Assembly (NCBI GenBank): GCA_033557465.1
Contig: CM066031.1
Location: forward strand, 1,669,912,800-1,669,976,799
DNA from: Ichthyophis bannanicus
Taxonomy: Eukaryota > Chordata > Amphibia > Gymnophiona > Ichthyophiidae
Direction of reading: 5' to 3'
DNA length: 64,000 nucleotides
Shown here: positions 31,057 through 42,450 of the stretch, piece by piece
Layout of the letters: each line of letters starts with the position of its first letter
Position numbering within the stretch: the first letter of the stretch is position 1
The notes under the pieces: generated by a model
Told to the model about the DNA's origin: nothing
Database searches by the model: none
The model's input: only the letters and a program-made list of their open reading frames with translations
Translations under genes and position numbers: made by a program

Positions 31057-31882
31057 TCAGCGAGAGGGAGCCAAGGTTGGGATGTAGGAGAGATCCCCCT
31101 CCTGAGAAAGGAGCTGGAAGGCAGACCCCAAGGGTATGGGGTCCTCCACCGCTGGCTGCAGAAGCGGTGGAGACCACGGTTGTCTAGACCACCTTGGTGC
31201 TACCAAGATGACCGAGGCCCTGTCATAGAGAATCTCGAACAGAGTCCTGGTGATAGTGATGGCAGAGGGAAAGAGTACAGAAGCACCTCTGACCATGAGA
31301 CCAGGAAGGCATCGGCGACCACTCTAGCGGGGTAAATGGTGATTGTCTGGGCTTGCAAACAGGTCCATCACTGGTTCCCCCCCAGGTCTGGAAAATCCTG
31401 CGGGTTATCTCTGGGTCCAGCTGCCACTCGTGCAGTTGGAGAATCCTGTCGTCGGCCAACAAGTTGTCTTGGCCCGGAAGGTATACTGATCTGAGGCGGA
31501 TGCCCTGTTGGACTGCATAAGAGCACAAATCAATGACTTCCTGGCAGAGGGCACGGGACACCATGCCTCCCTGCCTGTTCACATAGAACATGGGCACCTG
31601 GTTGTCCGTCTGAACTAGGACTGACCGGTGGCCTAGGCGATGATGAAAGGCCTTCAGTGCGAGATGAAAAGCCCGCAGCTCCACGATGTTGATCTGCTGA
31701 GCGCTCTCGTCCGGGGACCAAGTGCCCTTGGCGCAGTAGCCCTCGCAATGGGCTCCCCAGCCCAGCAGGGAGGCATCTGTGGTGAGGACCCTCAAGCAGT
31801 TGGGGGCCTGGAAAGGCATCCCCGCCTCCAAGTGTTGGGGTGACAGCCACCAGATCAGGGACTTCACCAGCTGTCTGGCCAC
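31057..31882 (-). pseudogene. DIRS-D RNase H and MT region
   Basis: RH: LTTDASLLGWGAHCEG, QINIVELRAFHLAL, VLVQTDNQVPMFYVN, then NLLADDRIL with a small loss. MT-like: the DGPVCKPRQSP segment is frameshifted, and VLFPSAITITRTLFEILYDR then VAPRWSRQPWSPPLL continue the usual block, but the FPP is changed. Both domains are decayed, with at least two frameshifts. Confidence 0.65.
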
Positions 31883-32510
31883 TCAGACTCAGTCCTAAAG
31901 GTGTCCCGTGGCCTATGACCATTGATCCCTGAGGAACCATTGTGCTGTTTGCATGTGGAGGCGGGCATCTGGCTGCCGAGGGGCAGTGCTGCATATCTCT
32001 GGCTAGCACCAGAGCCTGGCTGCCCTGTCTGCGGGCTGGAAGGCCTTTGACAGAATGGTGCAGATTCTTGCCCCAATGAATTCCAGTTCTTGCGACGGGC
32101 AAAGGTTTGACTTGGGGTAGTTTATAACAAAACTAAAGTGTTGCAGGACCTGGCTGGTGCGTGTCGTGGCCTGCTGCACCTAGGGGGCTGTAGCGCCCTT
32201 GATAAGCCAGTCATCGAGATAGGGGATGACAAATATAGCACAGTTACTTACCTGTAACAGGTGATCTCTGGGAACAGCAGGAATAAGTCTTCACATATGG
32301 GTATCGTCGGTACCAACGGAGCCTGCGCGGGAACGCTCCCCAGCGTCCAGTAAGAAAGCCTTTGGGAGCATCCCACAGCGCCTGCGCACTGCCTTCCCGC
32401 CTTTCCTAACCGCCTCTCTCCAGTTTGAGTTTTAAAGCTGAGACAAAGAGAGAGAGAGAGGAAAGGAAAGACAGATAGAGAGATACAACTCCTAGGAGAG
32501 GTGGGTGGGT

Positions 32511-32610
32511 TGTGAAGACTTATTCCTGCTGTTCACAGAGATCACCTGTTACAGGTAAGTAACTGTGCTATCTCCAGGAACAAGCAGGAATGAGTCTTCA
32601 CATATGGGGA
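32511..32610 (+). repeat. DIRS-A4 internal complementary region
   Basis: The left half is the inverse of the element's 3' end (...GTAACTGTGCT, to 32569). The right half (ATCTCCAGGAACAAGCAGG) is its 5' end as read on the minus strand. The fused junction lets the two real ends be placed to the base. An AG-rich tract (about 32438-32485) lies next to it, as in A3. Confidence 0.85.
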
Positions 32611-32722
32611 CTCCCCAGCTAGAGATGCCAGGGAGATCTCCAAAGTTGTGAGTCCCTGAGAAGGGCTCTACCTCACCCCATGGATCTCGGGCATCCAAGC
32701 AGGGATGGGGGGTAGGAGTTGA

Positions 32723-34699
32723 TTAGGTATGGAACAGGTGTTTGAGAACAGCCTGACCAAACAAGGCATCCCGGCGGGAGTCCTTGTCCAAGCAGTAATG
32801 GGCTGTAAAGGTATGAACCGAGGCCCAGGTGGCCGCTCGACAGATTTGGTCGATGGACACAGAATTTAGATTAGCCATAGAGGCTGCCATGGCCCTCACA
32901 TTGTGAGCTGTGACATGGCCCTCCAGAGAAAGGTTCTTACTCTGGTAGGCGAAGGAAATACACTGAGCAATCCAACTGGACAGAGTTCTCTTAGAGACTG
33001 GAAGTCCTAAATGAGAGGGATCAAAAGCAACAAAAAGTTGAGAGGACTTTCTATGTTGCTGTGTCCTTTGTAAGTAGAAAGCAAGTGCCCTCTTACAATC
33101 CAGGGTTTGAAGATTCCTCTCTGCACTTGATGCATGAGGTCCTGGAAAAAAGACAGGTAAATACACCTCCTGGTTCAGATGAAAAGGAGAGACCACTTTA
33201 GGCATAAAGTGTGGATTAGTCCTGAGGACTACCTTGTCATGATGGAACCTTGTATAAGGAGGATTAGCCACCAAGGCTTGCAGCTCACTGATACGGCGAG
33301 CTGATGTGACTGCAATAAGAAAAATAACCTTCCAGGAAAGGAATTTCAAGGAGGTAGTGGCTAAGGGTTCAAAGGGTGGCTTCATAAGCTGGCCAAGAAC
33401 CAAATTCAAATCCCATGCCACTGGAGGTGGTCTGATGGGAGGTTTAGTTAAAACAAGGCCTCTCATGAATCTTGCAATAAGAGGATGAGAGGAAATAGGA
33501 TGTCCATTGAGAGGCTTAAGGTTTGCTGCAATAGCACTCAAATGGACTCTTACTGAATTAGTTTTAAGGCCTGCATGGGATAAATGCAGCAAATACTCTA
33601 GTAAAGAATTCAGAGGTATTGCAAGAGGGTTAAGACCCTTCTCTGCACACCAAATGGTAAACCTTTTCCATTTAAAAGCATAGGAACGTCTAGTGGAAGG
33701 CTTTCTGGAAGCATGAAGGATATCGTTCACTTGCTGAGACAGATGCCAATCTTGAAGGTCTAGGCCTTCAGCAACCAGGCTCTGAAATGAAGAGACTGGG
33801 GATTTGGTTGCCATAACGTTCCCTCCTCCTGGGACAAGAAGTCTGGAGCAGATCCCAAGTCCAGGGAGGGAGCTTGAGAGAGATGAAGAAGTAGAGGGTA
33901 CCACACTTGGCGTGGCCAACGTGGAGCTATGAGGATCATAGACCCCTTGTCTCTCTGAAGCTTGAACCAGTGTCTTGGAAATTAGGGGAATGGGAGGAAA
34001 GGCATAGAGGAAGTCTTGCCCCCAGTGGAGGAGGAAGGCATCCCTGGCCTGAACTCCCTGACATGGAATCCTGGAACAGAACCGGGGAAGTTTGGCATTC
34101 CACGGACTTGCAAACAGGTCTATGTCTGGGGTTCCCCAAATTTGAAAGATCCTGGCTATCTGGTCCCCATGGAAGGACCATTCGTGTGGAAGCAGAACTC
34201 GACTGAGTGTCTGCCCAAGAGTTTTGAACCCCTGGAAGATACACTTGTCATGAGATGAATCTGATGCTCTCTGGCGAAGGCCCACAATCTCAAAGCTTCG
34301 TTGCAAAGCGACAGAGAGCCAGTCCCGCCCTGCTTGTTCAAGTAGAACATGGCTACTTGGTTGTCCGTATGGATGAGGACTGTCTTGTAGCTGAGCAGGG
34401 TGTGGAAGACTCTGAGAGCTAGAAGAATTCCTCTGAACTCTAAGAGGTTGATATGTAGAGATGTCTCCTGTGGAGACCAGATGCCCTGGGTGGAGAGATC
34501 TTGTAGATGAGCTCCCCAACCCTTTGGGGAGGCATCTGTTGTGAGGGTTGCTTGGGGTAGCAACTGTTGAAAGGGGGACCCCAGCAACAGATTTTGAGTG
34601 GACTTCCACCACTGGAGGGACCAAAAGAGGCGACTGGAGGTTGCTATTTTGTCTGACAGGCAACCTGATGCCTGGGTCCATTGGGTGGACAGAGTCCAC
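32723..34699 (-). CDS. DIRS-A4 tyrosine recombinase, intact catalytic domain
   Basis: The open frame is 658 residues. Residues 1-330 or so are the Ser/Pro/His-rich overlap with RH-MT. They include a patch of RH/MT frame (LSRVLLPHEWSFHGDQIARI, IDLFASPWNAKLPRF, YAFPPIPLI) introduced by indels. The YR follows: TRRSYAFKWKRFTIWCAEKG, then GLKTNSVRVHLSAIAANLKP, the catalytic Arg in TSARRISEL (about 33295), H-x-x-R in TAHNVRAMAAS (about 32900), and Tyr in HTFTAHYCLDKDS (about 32800). It ends FGQAVLKHLFHT. No stop interrupts it. The natural start is unclear. Confidence 0.75.
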   Translation of the reverse strand: MDSVHPMDPGIRLPVRQNSNLQSPLLVPPVVEVHSKSVAGVPLSTVATPSNPHNRCLPKGLGSSSTRSLHPGHLVSTGDISTYQPLRVQRNSSSSQSLPHPAQLQDSPHPYGQPSSHVLLEQAGRDWLSVALQRSFEIVGLRQRASDSSHDKCIFQGFKTLGQTLSRVLLPHEWSFHGDQIARIFQIWGTPDIDLFASPWNAKLPRFCSRIPCQGVQARDAFLLHWGQDFLYAFPPIPLISKTLVQASERQGVYDPHSSTLATPSVVPSTSSSLSSSLPGLGICSRLLVPGGGNVMATKSPVSSFQSLVAEGLDLQDWHLSQQVNDILHASRKPSTRRSYAFKWKRFTIWCAEKGLNPLAIPLNSLLEYLLHLSHAGLKTNSVRVHLSAIAANLKPLNGHPISSHPLIARFMRGLVLTKPPIRPPPVAWDLNLVLGQLMKPPFEPLATTSLKFLSWKVIFLIAVTSARRISELQALVANPPYTRFHHDKVVLRTNPHFMPKVVSPFHLNQEVYLPVFFPGPHASSAERNLQTLDCKRALAFYLQRTQQHRKSSQLFVAFDPSHLGLPVSKRTLSSWIAQCISFAYQSKNLSLEGHVTAHNVRAMAASMANLNSVSIDQICRAATWASVHTFTAHYCLDKDSRRDALFGQAVLKHLFHT

Positions 34700-34835
34700 T
34701 GAGCTGCCCTCATGTGAAGGCGAGCGTAAGGAACCACATGCACGGCAGATGCCATGTGGCCTAACAGTTGTAACATCTCTTGAGCAGTTAAATGGGATTT
34801 TAACTGAATTTGAGAGGCTAACTGCACCAAGCTAG
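34156..34835 (-). pseudogene. DIRS-A4 RNase H
   Basis: Within a frame that comes from the overlap phase upstream, RH reads MLQLLGHMASAVHVVPYARL, LTTDASPKGWGAHLQDLS, HINLLEFRGILLAL (the usual LELRA is LEFRG, the Glu kept) and VLIHTDNQVAMFYLN. An indel near 34250 then ends it before the MT region. The acidic residues of the first three RH motifs are kept. Confidence 0.65.
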
Positions 34836-35507
34836 GCAACGGGCCTGGGCAAGATAGGCCCTTGTAGTTCTGGTATCTAGCAAGGCCCCTATGAACTCCA
34901 ATGACTGAGTAGGGGTGAGTTGTGATTTTGGGATGTTTAGTACAAGTCCCAGATACTGAAGAACACGCCTTGTGCAGGCTAGGGAAGTCTGGGCCTCTGA
35001 CTGGGATGGTGCTCGGATGAGCCAGTCGTCCAGATATGGGAATACAAATATTTCTAGAGTGCATAGAAATGCAGCTACTACTGTCATGCATTTTGTGAAC
35101 ACTCTTGGAGCAGAGGCCAGACCGAAAGGAAGCACTCTGTATTGGTAGTGCTTTCCCTGATAAAGGAACCGAAGGAACCTTCTGTGTGTTGGATGGATGA
35201 TGACATGGGTGTACGCATCCTTGAGATCTAGAGAACAAAGCCAATCCTGACTCTGAAGGTATGGAAGGAGAGCACCGAGAGAAATCATCTTGAATTTCTC
35301 CTTGCACAGAAACTTGTTCAATTCTCTGAGATCTAAGATGGGTCTGTAGCCCCCTGTTTTCTTTGGAATAAGAAAATAGGGGGAGTAGAACCTTGAACCC
35401 TGTTGAAGAAGGGGTACTTCTTCTATTGCCCTTTGGGCAAGAAGGGTAGCAATCTCCTGACCCAGAAGGTCGAGGAGAGATGTTGGAGAATTGAACTGTC
35501 TCACCAT
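34818..35507 (-). pseudogene. DIRS-A4 reverse transcriptase
   Basis: The frame holds FLIPKKTGGYRPILDLRELN, LCSLDLKDAYTHVIIHPTH, QYRVLPFGLASAPRVFTKCM and FPYLDDWLI, then SLEFIGALLDTRTTRAYLA. It ends by an indel at about 34836, just before the RH link. The catalytic palm is intact. A second open frame covers the same DNA from 35595 (MGTNHSRAMNPLHYKGGVQ), with near-identical starts in A1 and A3. Confidence 0.75.
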
Positions 35508-35682
35508 AGTGTGAGGAAGAAGGTTTAAGAAATGAAGCTTGTACCCCTCCCTTATAATGGAGAGGGTTCATTGCTCTGCTGTGATTTGTTCCCATCTGGG
35601 AGCAAAATGAGCTAACTTTCCTGGAATGGTGAGAGGCTCTGGTTCTTCTAGAGCCAGAAAGGCTAAGTTCTCTAGTTGTAAG

Positions 35683-37586
35683 TCAAAGGCCCTGAGGAGG
35701 CAGAGGCTGTTGGGCCGTAGCAGTCCTTGCAGCCTTAGGTTTGGCTTGTTTAGGTTGTTGCTGATGCTTTGCAGCAAAACGACCTGTAGAATATGCCTGG
35801 AGACCATAACCAGGATAATATTTCCCTTTTTTGGGAAAGAAAGTCTTTTTGAATAACCTTTTTCTAGCAGGAGCAGAAGTAGACTTTGAAAGTCTATCTA
35901 AGGCAGAATTTTCAGCATCCATCTGAATGGCCTTTGCTTGCCAATCCTTACCAAAAAGGTTTTCACCTGTACAAGGAAGATTTCCTAATCCATGCTGGAC
36001 CCAGGGTTCCAAATCAGAAGCTTGCAACCAAGCAAGTCTGCGTGCACCTATGGCAATAGCCGAGGCTCTGCTGGCACACTCAAAAGAGTCAAAGGCTGCA
36101 CGGTTGGAGAATTTGGAAACATCCTGGGCCTCTTTAAGCCAGGTGAGAAACTCTTCCCTTTTATCTTCTGAGATAAAAGGAGATAAAGTTAGCAGATGAT
36201 CTGTAACTTCTTTTAGAAACATCCCCATATAGAGACTATAGGAGTTGATTCTAGCAACAAGCATATTGGCCTGGAAAATTCTCCTGCCAAAAGCATCTAA
36301 GGTTCTGCATTCTCTTCCTGGAGGATGAGTGTCTTATTGCACTCTTTATCCTCTTCATAGCAGACTCCACCACAATAGAGTGGTGAGGAAGCTGAGTCTT
36401 ATGAAAGCCAGGACAAGGAGGAACACGGTACATGGTGTCCAACCTACGAGAATGAGGGGAGGTGGTGAGAGGTGTCTCCCATATGCCCAACATGTGATCA
36501 TAAAGGATCTCATGAATTGGTACAGTAGCTGCCTCTTTAGGAGCCTTAGGATATTGTAAAATATCTAATTTCTTGGCTCTAGGCTCTGGTTCAGGGGCCA
36601 CAGAAATAGAGAGGCCCCTGGCCACTTCCCTAATGAAGTCTTGAAAAGACAAGTCTTCTGGAGGAGACGTTCTTCTTTTTGGAGAAGAGGGCTCCTGAGG
36701 AAGGAGTACCGATGCTTCGACAGAAGCCTCTGATTCATCAGAGTCCTCAGAGGAATCAAAGTTATCGCCTGTCTGGATGCTCCTGCAGAGCCCAATACGC
36801 GTACCAAGTGGTATCGATATCGGGAGTGATCGGTACCGATTCAGTACCGATGGGCATCACAGGACAGGGTACTGCTGCAGTCGACACCGAAGCCGATGTC
36901 GATGCAATCGGTACCGGCACCGAAACCGATATCGGTGCCGGAATCGGTACCGCCAACGGAGTTTGTTGCGGTACCGGAGGCGTCGCAGCTTGTATGAATG
37001 CCGTGATGGCATGCTGCATGGTCAGAATATTCTGATCCATCGACGCAACCAATGTCTGGATGTCGGTACCAGTGGAGACCACTGGTACCCCAGAACATGG
37101 CAACAGGTGATCGGTCGAGGCCACGCCATCGATGTCAACCTGTGACCCCATAGATGAAGCTTTGGAAGCTGGAGCCTCCCGCCGGGGTAATTTTGCCGGT
37201 GCAGGATCCTCGAGGGCAAGCCCGGAGGCATCTCGATACTTAGAGGGAGATCTACCCTTCGAGGACCGGCTGGACTTGAGTTTGGTTACCTGAGATCCAT
37301 GGGAGGAAGAAGCAGCCCTGGAAGATGTCGATTCTACCGAAGCTGCATCAGAGGGAAACAGGGTACTGAGCTTTGCCGCTCGATTCTGTCGACCTCTTTT
37401 AGACATCATGGAACAGGACTCACAGTCTGTGATGGAGTGGTCAGGACCCAAACATTTTAGACACCAGTCATGGGTGTCGGTCATAGAAAAAGTACCGCTG
37501 CACTTCGTGCACTTTTTAAACCCGGAAGCGGGCTTCTCCATGAGGAGAATTTCTCGTAGGCCTAAGGCCAAAAGAAAAATGCACAT
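35683..37586 (-). pseudogene. DIRS-A4 Gag (three frames)
   Basis: The conserved start is at about 37541 (MEKPASGFKKCTKCSG). The Cys/His array, Ser-rich and Val-Pro-rich regions run to 36762 in one frame. An extra base near 36765 shifts the frame. MSFQDFIREVARGLSISVAP to HHSIVVESAMKRIKSA follows (36251-36652), then a second slip near 36330. The C-terminal half (35683-36264) reads MLVARINSYSLYMGMFLKEV, ARRLAWLQASDLEPWVQHGL, a Lys-rich tail and QPLPPQGL with a stop. Apart from these slips the protein is well kept. Confidence 0.75.
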
Positions 37587-37984
37587 AAGTGAAAATAGTA
37601 GTCTTTTTTTTTTTTAAGAAGAAAGAAAGAAAGACCGGCGGTACCGGTCCGACGTCGAAGAAGGCAGACGCGCGACCAAAGAAATAAAATAAAATAAGGA
37701 ACTTCTTCAGCGGTGACAGGAACACGACCTGCTGGCTCCGCTGAAAAGAAGAACTGGAGAGAGGCGGTTAGGAAAGGTGGGAAGGCAGCGCGCAGGCGCT
37801 GTGGGATGCTCCCAAAAGCTTTCCTTTTGGACGCTGGGGAGCGTTCCCGCGCAGGCTCCGTCGGTACCGACGATACCCATATGTGAAGACTCATTCCTGC
37901 TTGTTCCTGGAGATATATGCAGATACATATCTACCAATAATAAAATATATATATAGATATACATGTAGATGGAGATGGAGATGA

Positions 37985-37986
37985 TG

Positions 37987-38022
<36 letters not shown>

Positions 38023-38060
38023 TATATGGATATAGATATATAGATATACGTATAAGAATA
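37985..38060. repeat. TA/GATA microsatellite
   Basis: About fifteen TA units (37990-38020) are followed by GATATA-type repeats to about 38060 and preceded by GGAGAT repeats. It lies at the 3' side of DIRS-C3. Confidence 0.8.
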
Positions 38061-39557
38061 AATCTATAGTGAGATATGAAAGGGCATAAAATACACACAA
38101 ATGATAGACAGACATCTGTAAGATGTATACTATAGATATGAATATATATAGGCCTCTATATGGGTGTCTGCAAGAAGCAGACAGAGATATGCCTACAGAA
38201 CGGTATTCACATAAGAAATGTGGAGAGGAAAGATTCATCTTATAACAAGAAGGTGGAACCTACTTGAGAAGATATATAGAGAATCTATTCCCACTGTTTA
38301 TGAGCTACAAGGATGCTAGCTAGTGAAATAACCAGGACGGTTACGTGAAAAGCAGAGGATGAAATCAGTCTGCAGCCAGCAAGTCCCGAGTATTCCAGAA
38401 CTCTAGGATGGTAAGTGAACAGAAGACGCATAAAAATGAGATACCATGCTGACCTGCTTGAGGGCAAAGAGGTATCATGCGTTCTTACCATGAGGATGAG
38501 CTGCAAGGAGAAAAGCATATTCCCGATTGGAAATAGTATGGACCAAAGCAGGGAATTGGCAACTCCTTAAGCTTTCACGTAAGAGAAGGCCTATGTCCTT
38601 TATATTAAAAAGGAGATAGTGAAAAAAGGAAGAACCTTTCTAGTCATGAGAGACATGACTGAAAAAGCCTTTTCCAACCATCTAGGATAGCTGTTGGAGA
38701 TAAAAACCCCATGCTCTCTAGCAAGGGCCCATAGTGGAGAGCTTCTCTGTAGAATTGCAGAGAGCATGATGCAGGAGAATGAGGAGATAGAACTGGCTGC
38801 TGGAGAGCCAGTACCTATGTCAACTATTCTGCCAAACCCAGGGGAATGGAGATGGCAGAAAGAGAAGACAATCCAACAAGCTTGTAGTGAAAAAATTTCC
38901 AAGACAGATGACAGCACTGACTTGGAGCCACTACTAAGACCAAAGAGAATGTTAGTGGAGGACAAATCTGGTTGCTGGTGGACAAGAACCAGTGGTCCAA
39001 ACATGAAGGCTCCTGCATTGGCAGCTGCTTGCCAGACAGCAGAAAGAATCTTACTGTTTAAAAACAGAAAGGACAGAACAGGAGTAGAAAACTCTGGACA
39101 TGTCTGATGAACTGCCTCAAAGCAAGATTGAAAAAAAGGAGTCAACTCAGAGAGGAGAACGCCGCACTGGAAAAGTAACAAAACTAGAGAGGATGAAGAA
39201 AAGCCCTCCAGTGAAGCAATACCGCTCTTACAGAGGAAAAGCTTAGTAAGAGGGTAAAGAGAATGGAGCTGAAGAAGACTTAAAAAGTAGTAAGTCTATA
39301 GAAAGGAAAAAAGACATGTTGGCACAGGAAACTATCGTTTGATAGTGGTTAGACCTCTTTCCCTAGCAGGAAGAAGAGGAGAACCCTGTGACCTATAAGC
39401 ATGAACATCCTGACAGCTCAGAACATAGAAAAAATGGATGTCTTTTGGGAAGAGATCCATGTCTAGGATTCAGAATGACAGCAGTGGATTGCCTCTATTG
39501 AGAAGAAGCAACTGCAGATTCAAACCCCAAGAGTCACAAGCATCTGATGGAGATTGA

Positions 39558-40383
39558 TCAGAAACCCTGTGGTTGCTGGGTTTGCTGAGCCTGGTGAGAG
39601 GTTGAATTCTGCAGACCAGGACGATGCTTCCCTTGTTTGGGAACATCTGTATGATGGTCAGATGATGCATAAAACCTTCTTCTCCTATGGGAAGAAAGTT
39701 TGGCACGACATTTCCTACCTACTGGGACAGAAGAAGGTGCAGAACAACCCCTAGGAACAGGTAAGTCAGTGGACAACTGAGTAACCTGACGTAAAGACTT
39801 CTTTTTGAAAAGATTGTCTCCAGTGCAAGGAGTATGTCCCAGTCTTTGATGTGCCCATTTGTCCAAGTCTGAAGCTTGGAGCCAGGCTCTACATCGTGCC
39901 CCTATAGTTATAGCAGAAGTCCTGCTAACAGACTCAAAAGAGTCTAGGGAAGCATGAGAAAGAAACCAAGAGATATTCTGAAGATGCTTAAGCAGTGAAG
40001 AATAGCCTGCACTCTTGGACTCTGGAAGGGAAGGAGTCAAAAGATGTAATTGCTTTGTGACCTCCTCAAGAGATAGACTCATAAAAAATATATGAGAGAA
40101 TTCTTGCAGAAAGCATAGATGTCTGGAAGGTTTGACATCCAAAGGCATCTAGTGTCTTAGACTCACGACCTGGCAGATAAGAAGAGTGCTTTTTCTTACT
40201 CTTTACCCGCCTCATTGCTGATTCCACTACTATGGAATGATGAGGAAGTTGAGTCTTTTGAAACCCTGGAGAGGGGGACACCTGATATAAGAAATCAGTT
40301 GCTCTGGAAGGTGGGGGTACCCTTAAAGGTGTTTCCCACATTCCTAGAAGGAGATCCTGCAAGGAGTGATGTAAAGGAAGCAT
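39558..40383 (-). pseudogene. DIRS-C3 Gag, C-terminal half
   Basis: The first piece (40066-40383) gives MLPLHHSLQDLLLGMWETPL and HHSIVVESAMRRVKSKKKHS. After a slip near 40130, the second (39558-40148) gives FMSLSLEEVTKQLHLLTPSL, SFESVSRTSAITIGARCRAW, LQASDLDKWAHQRLGHTPCT and GDNLFKKK, then a basic Gln-rich tail. It is the same helical Gag core as in C2. Confidence 0.65.
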
Positions 40384-40426
40384 TATGTTCTCCTTTGCTT
40401 TGGTAGAAACAGAGCCTTGTGCAGGA

Positions 40427-41755
40427 TCATGTCCCGGGATAGGAATGGCAAGAGATCTTGCTATATCCAGGCTCCTTTGGACAGGTTAGATCTGAAGAAC
40501 TAGCCTGAGCATCGAAAGAGCTATCCAAATATATAGGAATAGAAGATCCTGCACGGTGCAGTGTGGAATCCTTAAGGGATGGTCGCCGGTACTGGCTGTC
40601 AGGAGCAGCGACCGTCAGTACCACATCGTCCATGCCAGGTATCGTCTCCAAGCTTGGTATAGAAGGGAGCGATCCTGTTGAAAAAAGCATGGCAGGAGTT
40701 GGCCACGATGCTACGGTGGATACCGGTACCGATGTCAGAGCCGAACCCGATACAGACATCGGAGTAGCCATTGGCAGTTCAATCGGTACCGAGGTAACCG
40801 AAAACCTCCGGTCACTATCCTCGGTACTGAGCCACCGGTATCGATCGGTGTCGGTACCAAAGCGTGTTGGTACCCAGTCTTCCAGATTAGAGATCGATTC
40901 CAAACTCGGCTTCGAGGGCAAAGAGCCTGATGAGCGAAGCATGGAAGGCACCGACCGCAAGGGTAATGAGGACATCGGTACCGACTTCGGTACCGTGTCT
41001 GATACCGGTGGATTAAGGTCAACCAGTGGCAACTCAAACAGCCTCGGAGGAACTGAGAGTTGCGGATCCGAATCATCGGAACCGAGCCTTCGGTACCGCT
41101 GAGAGCCGGTACCAAGGCGAGTCGGTACCCAGTCCTCCAGACTGGAGATCGATTCCAGACTCAGCATCGAAGGAAGCGAGGCTATCGATGCACGTCTGGA
41201 GGGTACCGACGTCGGTGGTAGTATCGGTGCTGGTACCGATAATGGAAAGTCAGTCTGGAGAGTATCCACCGGTCCCGAAGGCACCGAGGACGCCAGATGA
41301 CCATCCCTGGTGAGGAGTGTTTCATCCAACACCAGTGCCGATGCCGGGGTATCGGTACTGCTCAAAGCGGATGCCACCACCGGACATGGCTCAGGTATTT
41401 TTTGTGAGGGGTGAACCCCAGGAACAACCTGAAACCCCTCAAATGCTTTGGAGACCGAAGACTCCCGTCAGGGTTTTGAAGCCAGTGGGCCCTCGAGGGC
41501 AAGGCCGGATCCGTCTACATGCTGTGCATGAGACCTACCACTCGAGGGCTGGCTAGTCTTAACAGACTGTTTGTGGGTTACCTGATCCTGTGTAGAAGAA
41601 AGGTACGGTGCCCCGAAGTTGGAGGGAAACCGTGTATCGAGGGAACCTCGATGTTGAAAACCTCTTCTCACCAAACTGTTGTCAGGACCCAAGCAGGTTA
41701 GACACCGACTTCGAGGGTCTAAAAATAAAGTTGTACCGCCACAGTTTGAACATTT
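40427..41755 (-). pseudogene. DIRS-C3 Gag, N-terminal half with a triplicated segment
   Basis: The N-terminal Cys region is degraded as in C1. From 41380 a 317-residue frame runs to 40427. It contains three copies of a unit with SLPSxPSLESISxLEDWVPT followed by RYR and an Asp/Ser patch. DIRS-C2 has one copy. Val-Pro and Ser-Val-Pro stretches surround them. The frame then breaks before the C-terminal half. Confidence 0.65.
40640..41190 (-). repeat. three tandem units inside DIRS-C3 gag
   Basis: The marker sequences GAGATCGATTCCAGACTC (about 41145), GAGATCGATTCCAAACTC (about 40890) and ATCGTCTCCAAGCTTGG (about 40640) are about 250 bp apart, each followed by CATCGAAGG or a close variant. The units have diverged from one another, so the triplication is not recent. 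Confidence 0.6.
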
Positions 41756-42161
41756 CTTGGAGAAAGTGGCTGGCGGTTACATGAAGGAAAAAGAAGAGGC
41801 CTAAAAGACCTGAGAAACCGTGAGACACTATGAAGAAAAAATATCACTTGAAAAAGGAAGATTTTACAAGAAAAGAAAAGAAAACACCGGCGGTACCGGT
41901 GGCGTCGGGGAAGACAGCCGCGACAAGAAAACTAAAGAAATAAAACAAGAATTTTCTGCTATGACAGGAGGACATCCTGCTGGCTCCACGGAAAACGAAA
42001 ACTGAGGAGAGGCAGTTGGGAAAGGCGGGAAGGCAGCACGCAGGCGTGGTGGGATGCTTCCAAAAGCTTTTTGATTGGACGCTGGGAAGCGTTCCCGCGC
42101 AGACTCCGTCGGTACCGACGTACCCATATGTGAAGACTCATTCCTGCTTGTTCCTGGAGAT

Positions 42162-42450
42162 CCACTGCCAGACACTTTGTGAATACCCTGGGGGACGAGA
42201 CTAGGCTGAAGGGAAAACACCCTGTATTGGAAATGACTGCCTCCCACCACAAAGCATAGGTATTGCCTGTGATTTGGGTGGATTAGGATGTGAGTATAGC
42301 CATCCTTTACGTCTAAGGAGCATAGCCAGTCACCCTGGCGGAGGTAAGGCAGCAATGTCCCAAGGGAGAGCATCTTGAACTTCTCTCACCAGGAATTTGT
42401 TGAGGTTGCCTTAGGCCCCCTGTCCTCTTTGGTACGAGGAAGTACCTGGA
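42162..42450 (-). pseudogene. DIRS-D reverse transcriptase, upstream part
   Basis: The minus strand reads MLSLGTLLPYLRQGDWLCSL, DVKDGYTHILIHPNHRQYLC, FVVGGSHFQYRVFSLQPSLV, then PQGIHKVSGSG. It joins in sense with 32236, where RT continues as the YLDD region. About 30 bp of the expected sequence is missing between the two parts. RT is frameshifted near 42220. At 42450 it meets DIRS-E1. Confidence 0.75.

Larger units (their letters stand above)
30042..32236 (-). mobile_element. DIRS-D, 3' portion (YR, MT, RH, end of RT)
   Basis: Minus-strand order is the end of RT (31880-32236), RH (about 31430-31882), MT (about 31057-31430) and YR (30042-30990). It is nearest to group B but clearly diverged. 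RT breaks off just after the YLDD region at 32236, where the 3' end of DIRS-A4 starts. RT resumes at 42162. The 3' end is lost within the last codons of YR, next to the Penelope-like segment. Confidence 0.8.
32237..37914 (-). mobile_element. DIRS-A4 retrotransposon, full length (5678 bp)
   Basis: Both termini are present: the 5' ITR ends at 37914 (...TTCCTGGAGAT in plus orientation) and the 3' end starts AGCACAGTTACTTACC at 32237. The ICR fuses exactly these two sequences at 32569/32570. Gag, RT, RH, MT and YR are all represented, with several indels in gag and RT and an uninterrupted YR catalytic domain. The left flank is the RT gene of DIRS-D and the right flank is DIRS-C3. I use it as the reference for group A. 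Confidence 0.9.
37915..42161 (-). mobile_element. DIRS-C3, non-autonomous-looking DIRS copy
   Basis: The 5' ITR ends at 42161. Gag (39558-41755) is present in pieces and has an expanded repeat. Downstream the pol region is short (about 1.5 kb) and matches the corresponding part of DIRS-C2, with an RH remnant around 38700. The far 3' part (37915-38200) is a TA/GATA-rich simple-sequence area. DIRS-A4 joins it on the left and DIRS-D resumes on the right. Confidence 0.7.
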
